This document shows, piece by piece, positions 7,944 through 14,115 of a stretch of 32,595 nt of DNA. The translations under genes and the position numbers were made by a program. Source of the DNA: CALKZN01 sp964633815 (GTDB taxonomy: Bacteria; Pseudomonadota; Gammaproteobacteria; Arenicellales; Arenicellaceae). Below the pieces are notes generated by a model, which was not told where the DNA came from, did not search any database, and was given only the letters and a program-made list of their open reading frames with translations. Positions within the stretch are counted from its first letter, which is position 1. The number at the start of each line of letters is the position of its first letter. The DNA is taken from positions 1-32,595 of the forward strand of contig CAZWHW010000019.1 of the NCBI GenBank assembly GCA_964633815.1. Direction: 5' to 3'.

Positions 7944-7977
7944 AAAGCCCTCACTGTATACAGTGAGGGCTTTTTTT
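7944..7977. terminator. Strong palindromic terminator after the porin gene
   Basis: AAAGCCCTCACTGTA (7944-7958) is followed immediately by its exact reverse complement (7959-7973), and the T-run continues to 7977. The 30-nt perfect palindrome lies 37 nt after the stop codon. With A-runs and T-runs flanking, it could also act on the minus strand. Confidence 0.92.
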
Positions 7978-8466
7978 ATACATAAAGGTTGAGTTTATAT
8001 GAGAGGTTCTATACATCCCTTGGTCATACATGTTGGTTAGGGGAGATCGTATAGCTATCTAGAATTGACAGTTGTATTGGAATTTTTTGCTATTGCTTGG
8101 GCTAAATCCTTTTCTTTAAAGCTATTTTGTTTAATCGCTAGGTAAAAATCCTATATAAGCTTTACAAAGTAAAACACGCATAATCATTTCTTGACCGTAT
8201 AATATTGCTTTATATTTAAAGAAATTAATATAAATGGAAATTTGTATAATATTAGCTGTATAATTATCAACACTAAAAAATTACATTTAGTATATTTTTA
8301 AAAGTTCTGCATGATTTTGATTGATTGTCAGGTCTTCTGTTTGAAGCTCTGCATGATTTTCATTGATTATCAGGTCTTCTAGTAGGAGAAGGCATATTTG
8401 TCTTCGCGTTTTTTCATATGAAAAAATTTTATTTAAATAAAAACCCCTTAATATGAGGTATTACTT
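7978..8466. other. 489-nt non-coding gap upstream of the repeat peptide
   Basis: I see no convincing gene here. It contains possible promoter hexamers: TTGACA at 8065-8070, with a poor -10 partner, and TTGACC at 8191-8196, with TATTTA at 8213-8218. It also contains the direct repeat described at 8306-8380. A 12-codon frame at 8418-8456 (MKKFYLNKNPLI) ends just inside the next gene's Shine-Dalgarno; it may be chance. A gap of this length before a 90-codon gene suggests elaborate regulation or an unrecognised small RNA, but nothing decisive is visible. Confidence 0.4.
8306..8380 (+). repeat. Two-copy 33-nt direct repeat
   Basis: The 33-nt unit at 8306-8338 recurs at 8348-8380, a period of 42 nt, with only two differences (unit positions 14 and 22). 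Each unit starts TCTGCATGATTTT and ends TCAGGTCTTCT; the spacer between them is 9 nt. The second unit ends 87 nt before the ATG of the small repeat-peptide gene. This is consistent with paired regulator sites or with a local duplication. Confidence 0.85.
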
Positions 8467-8739
8467 ATGTCTAACGATAAAGCTAGTTTGTTAGCAAATT
8501 TAAAGAAAACTCTGGCTGTTGGTTTGCCAGTTATAGCAATCAGTGGTTTTGTGCCAACTGCAATGACTGTTGGTGTAGCGCAAGCTGCTGAAGCAGAAAA
8601 AGTAGCTGAAGCAGAAAGCGAAGCTGAAGGCAAATATGCAGAAGCAAAAAGCGAAGCTGAAGGCGAAGCAGCAGAAGCTGAAGGCGAAGCTAAAGGCGAA
8701 GCCGCAGAGGCTGAAGGCGAAGCTGAAAAGAAATACTAA
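8467..8739 (+). CDS. Small exported Glu/Ala-rich repeat peptide, unknown
   Basis: The product is 90 residues and I recognise no named family. Residues 1-40 look like a signal or leader segment: a charged start with Lys13-Lys14, then a long hydrophobic core (about 16-38), then VAQA followed by AEAE, a good signal-peptidase I site after Ala40. The predicted mature 50 residues contain 18 Glu, 16 Ala, 6 Lys and 5 Gly, no Cys, and only two aromatics: Tyr57 and the C-terminal Tyr90. Motifs of the type AEGEA and SEAEGE are repeated, and the repeats are also seen at DNA level (GAAGCTGAAGGCGAAGC recurs). GAGG at 8455-8458 is an 8-nt-spaced ribosome binding site, so this is a real gene. It converges on the TTL-like gene. 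The leader length and the EGK/EGE repeats loosely recall exported metallophore precursors (HvfA type), but the cysteines that define those are missing. Confidence 0.72.
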   Translation: MSNDKASLLANLKKTLAVGLPVIAISGFVPTAMTVGVAQAAEAEKVAEAESEAEGKYAEAKSEAEGEAAEAEGEAKGEAAEAEGEAEKKY

Positions 8740-8758
8740 TATATATTTCTTTATTCCC

Positions 8759-8793
8759 AAAAAAGGCGATTTCATATTTGAAATCGCCTTTTT
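8759..8793. terminator. Bidirectional terminator between peptide and TTL-like genes
   Basis: AAAAAGGCGATTTCA (8760-8774) and TGAAATCGCCTTTTT (8779-8793) form a perfect 15-bp stem with a TATT loop, with a T-run on each strand. It can end the peptide transcript on plus and the ligase transcript on minus. Confidence 0.92.
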
Positions 8794-8812
8794 ATTTGCT
8801 TCTGTTTTTTAC

Positions 8813-11236
8813 TTAAAGAAGGTTTCCAATATCTGTTAACAAGCCTTGCGCTTGTCGCAAATCTTGGCATTGGAGTGTGTAGCCTTTGATTCCCATTAAC
8901 CATTGTGGGATTTTAGACGCAGCATCAGGCTTTTTCTGAGGGCAATTAGCCCATATTTTAGTTAACATATCAGCATTATTTAAAAGGGATAAGCTGGCTG
9001 TTTCAGCTGAATCATTTGTTTCAATAAAAATAATGACATTTATTTGAGAGAACTCTCCAACTACACCTTTACTTGGAGCGAACCAGCATGGTTGATTAAT
9101 AATACCGCTGATTAACCAGTCTTTAGCAACAATGTCTTCGTTACTATTATTTTGTAGTTCCGGTTTTTTTGGATAGTAATTGCTAGCATCATATGAGCTA
9201 CTAATACTGGTGGTATTACTAGGTAATAATAATGGCAAATCAGTGCATTTGACTATGTTTGTTTGCGCTGAGATGATCGAGCTGCCACTACGAATTGAAT
9301 AATCATCATTAGCTAAACAAAGCTCATAAGCAAGGCTATCTAGTTGTTCCTGGTTCCCAACAAGAATACCATTTTTTTGTTTGTTACTAAAAACACAACC
9401 ATTCAGCAAAGCGATATCTTCGTCTTGTAAAATATTTCTAGTGATTAACTTGAGACAATCATCAATTAGGCGAGACATGGGTCTACTGCCTGATAATACT
9501 TGAGTGTCATGAGTTAAAACATAACCGACAGTAGAGCGATAAATATCTACTTGTAAGATATTTTTAGGTGATCTCGGAGTTTTATCACTAAATTGACGCA
9601 AATAACTCTCTGCAAATGAACAGCTAGTGCGAACCTGAATTGAGCAGTCAACAAAATTGATATAACCAGCATCACGCCATTCTTGTGTGTCTTTATTTTC
9701 TTCTGTTGTATTGTGAATTTCGCTAATATTTGCTTGACTGAATAAGTTCGCTTCAGACCAATCAGCGAGCATTTCCCATACTTGAGCTAACCAAGAATGT
9801 GTTTCATGAACAGAGACTTCGTCGGAGTCTTGAGCAGCTATTGGACCGAAATTTTCAGTCAATTCTTCTGCTATTTCTTCTGGTGTTTTGCCGCTAGAAG
9901 TTTGAATCCATATCCAAGTGGCTATTTCATTTGGCGCAATAAAGGCAGAACTTTTATTAATTGTGTTGTGTGCTAAAAGAGCTAATGAATCATCAAATAT
10001 TGCTTCTGTGTCAACACGGCTTTTCAGGGTTAATTGATCATAATCAATTTTGAAATCTTCGGGGAGGCTGTCAATGTCAGCGAATCTAGGCATTGGAAAA
10101 CAGTTTAAATAACGATTTGCATCTTCGCTAGGGAAAACACAATCAAAGCCTTGGGCTCGCTGCATTTCTCGTTCTGCTTTTTCTTTTTCAGAAAGGGATT
10201 CTTGATCAAGATCATTTAAGCCTAACATGTTCACAATTTCGGTGACCATGCCTTTTTTAGTTTTGATTTCTTTTTCGGCTTGTTCAGGATTGGTTGCACA
10301 CACTTCAAGCGATGGGCTTAGGTTACATTCAACAATCCATGGCTTGATGTCGCTATCGATCATGCAATCTACACCAATCAGTTCATAAGTGCCGATTAGA
10401 TCAGATTCATATTTTTGTGAGTGAGAACGCATATTTTCACGCGCTGCAAGCACAGTTAAGGCTAACATATCGCGAATATCGTCAAATAATTTATTGTCGT
10501 CAATGCCTTGGTCTTTCAACCATTGCCGATAAACTTCAAATGAGTGAAAAGTAACGGGTATTTTGACATCATCATTATGCTCATTAATGTCAGGGTTAGT
10601 TAAGTGGCGGTAAGGATTGTCTAAATCATCAAGGTTGAATTTAGCAGAGGTTAATTTAGCTGAACCCTCGTGATACCAATAAAAACGTAATGGTTCAACA
10701 GAAGTGATTAAGATATAGCAACGCAGAACGTATTTATAGCCATCCCAGAGGTGTGGTTTGTGTAAATATTGTTGGATAATCCAAGACCTATCAAGTGGCA
10801 CAGTTTCCATGTGTTGTACCATTTCAATACCACGACCACGGGATAAGTTGCGTGGTTTTTGAATCCACATCCAATCTGGATTTTGACGGGCCGCTTCTTG
10901 CAAATCAAAATATTCCTCTGGCATGGAATAAGTTTTTGGGAAAAAATTATAACGACTTGCTTGAGGATAACCTTCAAGCATTGTTTTAGCTTTATGTAAA
11001 GTGTTATATAGATTGCTTTTGATCGTCAATGCACCATTGCCAGGAATGTGGTTTAGCGTTTTGTTTTTATCTAGTTTTTCAATTGTTTTATCACCTGGCA
11101 TGTCTGTTAACCAAGCAGCGTCCCAGTCGCTTTTAGAGCCGGCGGACCAAATATTTTTGTCCAAAGCCTCAATAAAATAAATATCTTGTGGAATAGGGTC
11201 GTCGTAACCAATCCAGTATTTTTTTTCTTTTTTCAT
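8813..11236 (-). CDS. TTL-like ATP-grasp ligase fused to PqqD-like and HprK-like modules
   Basis: The protein has 807 residues from the ATG; a TTG three codons upstream is possible, and neither start has a clear Shine-Dalgarno. Residues about 70-345 carry the tubulin-tyrosine-ligase ATP-grasp pattern: FPKTYSMP (99-106), WIQKP with the ATP-binding Lys (124-128), SRGRGI (132-137), IIQQYL (153-158), DGYKYVLRCYILITS (165-179), HLTN (211-214), GVDCMID (288-294) and PWIVECNLSPSL (299-310), whose Glu and Asn together with Asp290 are the expected metal ligands. Such enzymes ligate an amino acid to a peptide carboxylate using ATP. Residues about 405-500 resemble PqqD (IATWIWIQTSSGKTPEEIAEEL), the peptide-recognition fold of RiPP enzymes. 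Residues about 530-800 resemble HPr-kinase-related proteins, but the P-loop position reads GNQEQLDSLA, lacking the Gly-Lys-Ser/Thr, so kinase activity is unlikely. No signal peptide is present, so it is cytoplasmic. The TTL call is firm; the other two modules are by eye. Confidence 0.85.
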   Translation of the reverse strand: MKKEKKYWIGYDDPIPQDIYFIEALDKNIWSAGSKSDWDAAWLTDMPGDKTIEKLDKNKTLNHIPGNGALTIKSNLYNTLHKAKTMLEGYPQASRYNFFPKTYSMPEEYFDLQEAARQNPDWMWIQKPRNLSRGRGIEMVQHMETVPLDRSWIIQQYLHKPHLWDGYKYVLRCYILITSVEPLRFYWYHEGSAKLTSAKFNLDDLDNPYRHLTNPDINEHNDDVKIPVTFHSFEVYRQWLKDQGIDDNKLFDDIRDMLALTVLAARENMRSHSQKYESDLIGTYELIGVDCMIDSDIKPWIVECNLSPSLEVCATNPEQAEKEIKTKKGMVTEIVNMLGLNDLDQESLSEKEKAEREMQRAQGFDCVFPSEDANRYLNCFPMPRFADIDSLPEDFKIDYDQLTLKSRVDTEAIFDDSLALLAHNTINKSSAFIAPNEIATWIWIQTSSGKTPEEIAEELTENFGPIAAQDSDEVSVHETHSWLAQVWEMLADWSEANLFSQANISEIHNTTEENKDTQEWRDAGYINFVDCSIQVRTSCSFAESYLRQFSDKTPRSPKNILQVDIYRSTVGYVLTHDTQVLSGSRPMSRLIDDCLKLITRNILQDEDIALLNGCVFSNKQKNGILVGNQEQLDSLAYELCLANDDYSIRSGSSIISAQTNIVKCTDLPLLLPSNTTSISSSYDASNYYPKKPELQNNSNEDIVAKDWLISGIINQPCWFAPSKGVVGEFSQINVIIFIETNDSAETASLSLLNNADMLTKIWANCPQKKPDAASKIPQWLMGIKGYTLQCQDLRQAQGLLTDIGNLL

Positions 11237-11409
11237 GTTTAGCAAATAGTTTTGAATAGTATGTAATTATTTATATCGTATTACATGACCGTGATGGATA
11301 ATGTTTTCCTGCAATTTAATTATAATCTTTTTATTGTTATTTTAGGTTTTAAATTGGAAGTATTGTTTTGAATACGATTAGAATTTATTTTGATAATTGA
11401 AATACAGTT

Positions 11410-11425
11410 TGGTTGTGACTTTGCT
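11410..11425 (+). promoter_or_regulatory. Weak sigma-54-like promoter candidate for glnB
   Basis: TGG at 11410-11412 and TTGCT at 11421-11425 place the invariant GG and GC elements 10 nt apart, as in -24/-12 promoters, 108 nt before the PII gene. The CACG part of the consensus is absent. PII genes are often sigma-54/NtrC dependent, which is the only reason to keep it. Confidence 0.25.
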
Positions 11426-11532
11426 ATCAGCTGTTCTTGTTGTTAAACTTAATTTAGTAAATGCTATTGGTGTTTGCTATTAATAAAAAAGCATAATAAA
11501 TAAAAGCTCAAAGAGCTTTGCGAGGAGTGTTT

Positions 11533-11871
11533 ATGAAACTAATTTCTGCAATAATTCGTCCGTATCGAACTGATGATGTTAAAGATGTCTTATCAAAACT
11601 TGGCATTTCAGGTATGACTGTTACTGAAGTGAGAGGTTTTGGACGTCAAAAAGGACATACCGAAGTGTATCGAGGATCTGAGTATTCCATTGATTTTATT
11701 CCTAAAGTTAAAATTGAAGTGGCTGTACCTAATAAACTTCTGGATGATGCTATTGAAGCTATAGTTGAAGCTGCTCGTCAAAATAAAGTCGGTGATGGCA
11801 AGATATTTATTCAGGATTTGCAAGAAGTGATCCGAATCAGAACGGGTGAAAAAGGTGATGATGCTTTGTAA
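11533..11871 (+). CDS. glnB: Nitrogen regulatory protein PII (GlnB/GlnK family)
   Basis: PII is a trimeric sensor of 2-oxoglutarate, ATP/ADP and, through uridylylation, glutamine. From this ATG the protein is 112 residues, exactly the family length. GAGGAG at 11522-11527 gives a ribosome binding site 5 nt away, so the five extra upstream codons (TTG start) are rejected. The T-loop GRQKGHTEVYRGSEYSIDFIPK carries Tyr51, the uridylylation site. The B-loop KVGDGKIFI and the C-terminal VIRIRTGE are standard. No amtB lies next to it, which favours GlnB over GlnK, but I cannot separate the two firmly. A small AAAGCTC/GAGCTTT hairpin (11503-11519) sits directly before the Shine-Dalgarno. Confidence 0.95.
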   Translation: MKLISAIIRPYRTDDVKDVLSKLGISGMTVTEVRGFGRQKGHTEVYRGSEYSIDFIPKVKIEVAVPNKLLDDAIEAIVEAARQNKVGDGKIFIQDLQEVIRIRTGEKGDDAL

Positions 11872-11892
11872 TTTATGTTTGTTTTTTAAAAT

Positions 11893-12732
11893 ATGACTCA
11901 AAAATTTGCTTATTTCATTAGCGATAAGAAATTGTTCGATTTTTTCAAAGATAGTTTTAAAAAAACAGCCCTTAAACTTAAAAAAGTGTTAGGGCTGTTT
12001 TTTATTGCTGTCTGCGTGTTGCTAAGTTTTCAGTCTATTGCGATTGCTAATTTGGTGACCACTGATGGGGTATTAAAAGGCGATCATTCCAAGTCTGATC
12101 AGTTATTTCATCAAGGTATGCAAGCCTATATAAAGTCTGATTTTCAACAAGCTTATCAGAAATGGAAGACTGCTGAAGCTGGTAATAATTCTAAAGCTGC
12201 TTTTAATTTAGGGCGAATGTGGTTACTTGGACAGGTTCCAGGTTCATTGAAAAATGAAAAACAAGCACTGGCATATTTTAAGAAGTCTTCTAGTTTGGGC
12301 TATTCTCCCGCACAAAAGTATATTCAAGGTTCGCAAAATCAGCGGGCTCAGTTTACTGCTGAAGTTGACTCTCTAAATAAATCGAATGAAGAGGAGATAC
12401 CTGTTTCAGATACAAGGACTCAAACACAAGATTTGACGCAGCCAAATAATGATTGGCTCGAACAATTTCCAGATTCATCATGGGTAATCCAAGTTTTTGC
12501 TAGCCAAGAACCCAATTTGTTAAAACAAATGATTAGAGATTTTTCTTTAAATGGTGATGCTAGAATTTTATCTGAAAGAATCGATTCTCAATTATGGTAC
12601 AAACTTGTTTATGGGAGCTATGCAAACAAAGAATTAGCGCTGCAAGCCAAGCAATCTTTGCCTGAAAGACTAAAAAAGGAAAAGCCTTGGGTCAGGTCGA
12701 TTACATCAATCAAGAAAAGTCTTCGGCAGTAA
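11893..12732 (+). CDS. SPOR-domain protein with Sel1-like repeats
   Basis: The C-terminus (about residues 195-270) is a SPOR domain: WVIQVFASQEPNLLKQMI, later WYKLVYGSYANKELALQAKQSL. These domains bind denuded glycan at division septa. The middle (about 68-145) contains Sel1/TPR-like helices: FHQGMQAYIKSDFQQAYQKW, AAFNLGRMWLLGQ, ALAYFKKSSSLGYSPAQ. A hydrophobic segment at about 32-52 (LGLFFIAVCVLLSF...AIA) is a signal peptide or membrane anchor, so the protein acts in the periplasm. The start is doubtful: the ATG at 11893 has no Shine-Dalgarno, and a terminator-like hairpin covers codons 23-37. Starting at the GTG at 11986 (codon 32) would leave a clean signal peptide. Its partner in the cell is not indicated by its neighbours. 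Confidence 0.8.
   Translation: MTQKFAYFISDKKLFDFFKDSFKKTALKLKKVLGLFFIAVCVLLSFQSIAIANLVTTDGVLKGDHSKSDQLFHQGMQAYIKSDFQQAYQKWKTAEAGNNSKAAFNLGRMWLLGQVPGSLKNEKQALAYFKKSSSLGYSPAQKYIQGSQNQRAQFTAEVDSLNKSNEEEIPVSDTRTQTQDLTQPNNDWLEQFPDSSWVIQVFASQEPNLLKQMIRDFSLNGDARILSERIDSQLWYKLVYGSYANKELALQAKQSLPERLKKEKPWVRSITSIKKSLRQ
11961..12003 (+). terminator. Terminator-like hairpin, probably of glnB, inside the next ORF
   Basis: AAAAACAGCCCT (11961-11972) pairs exactly with AGGGCTGTTTTT (11991-12002) around an 18-nt loop that can pair further. A T-run through 12003 completes a textbook intrinsic terminator 90 nt past the glnB stop. It overlaps the 5' part of the SPOR-protein frame. Confidence 0.75.
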
Positions 12733-12800
12733 GATACAATCAGCACATTACTAAGATGGCGCTATAGATTAAAATCGCTTTAAACTTAATTATTTAATTT

Positions 12801-12820
12801 TTGACCATTGAGTTGGTCAA
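12801..12820. promoter_or_regulatory. Inverted repeat before prfB
   Basis: TTGACCA and TGGTCAA form a perfect 7-bp dyad around TTGAGT, ending 20 nt before the prfB ATG. It may be an operator or an mRNA hairpin; there is no T-run, so it is not a terminator. Confidence 0.35.
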
Positions 12821-12840
12821 CACAATAAGTATGTATTTTT

Positions 12841-13936
12841 ATGGAAACAACAGCAATTTTTGAACAAATCAAACTAATCTCTTTAAGAAATGAAGCGATT
12901 AGGGGGTATCTTTGATTTTGATGCCAAGCAAGAACGTTTAGAAGAAATCCAAGGGCTGTTGGAACAATCAGATGTTTGGAATACACCTGAAGTTGCACAA
13001 GAGTTGAATAAAGAAAGGGCTGGCATTGAAGCTATTGTTGATTCTGTAATGTTTGTTACGTCAGGAATTGAAGAAAATCGAGAGTTGTTAGACCTTGCTA
13101 TAGAAGAGCAAGATAATGAATTGTTCGAGACAGTTTGCCAAGATTTAACATTAGTTCAACAGCGTTTGGAAAAGCTAGAATTTCAACGGATGTTTTCTGG
13201 CGAAATGGATCATTGTAATGCTTTTTTTGATATTCAAGCAGGATCGGGTGGTACTGAAGCGCAAGATTGGGCGGAAATGATCCTGCGTATGTATTTGCGA
13301 TGGGCTGAATCGCATGATTATAAGGTAGAAATAGTCGAGGTTTCAGCAGGTGATGTTGCCGGCATCAAAAGTGCAACTGTAAAAGTCAGTGGTGAGAACG
13401 CATTTGGTTATTTACGCACTGAAACTGGTGTGCATCGTTTGGTCAGGAAGTCACCATTTGATTCGGGGAATCGTCGGCATACTTCGTTTGCCTCATTCTA
13501 TGCGTATCCAGAAGTGGATGATTCAGTAGATATAGATATTAATCCTGCCGATTTACGTATAGATACTTATAGAGCTAGTGGTGCTGGTGGTCAGCACGTT
13601 AATAAAACAGAGTCAGCTGTACGTATTACTCATTTACCCACCAATGCAGTTGTTCAGTGCCAGTCTGGCCGCTCACAACATAAAAATAAAGCTGAGGCAA
13701 TGAATATGTTAAAAGCTCGTTTGTATGAGCTGGAAATGCAAACCAGACGTGATGAAGCGCAAGCTGTTGAGAGTGAAAAATCTGATATTGGTTGGGGGCA
13801 GCAAATTCGATCTTACGTACTTGATCAGTCACGTATTAAAGATCTTCGTACGGGTGTGGAAACTGGTAATACTCAAGCTGTCTTAGATGGTGATTTAGAC
13901 GCATTTATTGAGGCTAGTTTAAAGGCCGCTGTGTAG
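12841..13936 (+). CDS. prfB: Peptide chain release factor 2, programmed +1 frameshift
   Basis: RF2 reads UAA and UGA stop codons and releases the peptide. The gene is in two frames: 24 codons from ATG 12841 to CTT 12910-12912, then an in-frame TGA at 12913-12915. Skipping T12913 continues at GAT 12914 to the stop at 13936, giving 364 residues (E. coli RF2 has 365). The shift site AGGGGGTATCTTTGA (12901-12915) is the classic internal Shine-Dalgarno plus CUU-UGA slippery stop, through which low RF2 levels raise RF2 synthesis. The SPF stop-recognition tripeptide falls at residues 204-206 and the GGQ catalytic motif at 249-251. lysS follows, as in E. coli. Confidence 0.97.
12901..12915 (+). promoter_or_regulatory. 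RF2 autoregulatory +1 frameshift site
   Basis: The site is AGGGGG (internal Shine-Dalgarno-like) followed after TAT by CTT TGA. When RF2 is scarce the ribosome pauses at UGA and slips one base forward on CUU-U, entering the main frame. Spacing and sequence match the conserved bacterial site. Confidence 0.96.
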
Positions 13937-14115
13937 AGCCATTTTAACAAAAAATTAAGCAAAAGGTTTGGGAAAATCAAACGGATTCATTGTTTGTCAT
14001 AGATAGAATGTGTACCATTCTCAGGTAATTTTATTTTGTGGTTTTAGAATCAATAATTTTCTAAGCTTTATTGTTTTTTTAATATAGTTTTTAATACAAA
14101 TGTAAGAGATTTTTT

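Noticed and set aside
8467..8739. HvfA/bufferin-type copper metallophore precursor.
   Set aside because: No cysteine is present and no DUF692-type partner enzyme lies nearby; the similarity is limited to leader length and EG repeats.
8448..8775. Minus-strand open frames opposite the repeat peptide, and an alternative plus frame rich in Lys/Gln.
   Set aside because: They are shadows of the repetitive GAAGCTGAAGGC coding sequence; only the plus frame at 8467 has a Shine-Dalgarno and a signal-peptide layout.
11613..11648. Possible GlnK rather than GlnB.
   Set aside because: No amtB neighbour; the T-loop is shared by both, so I kept the GlnB name with the uncertainty stated.
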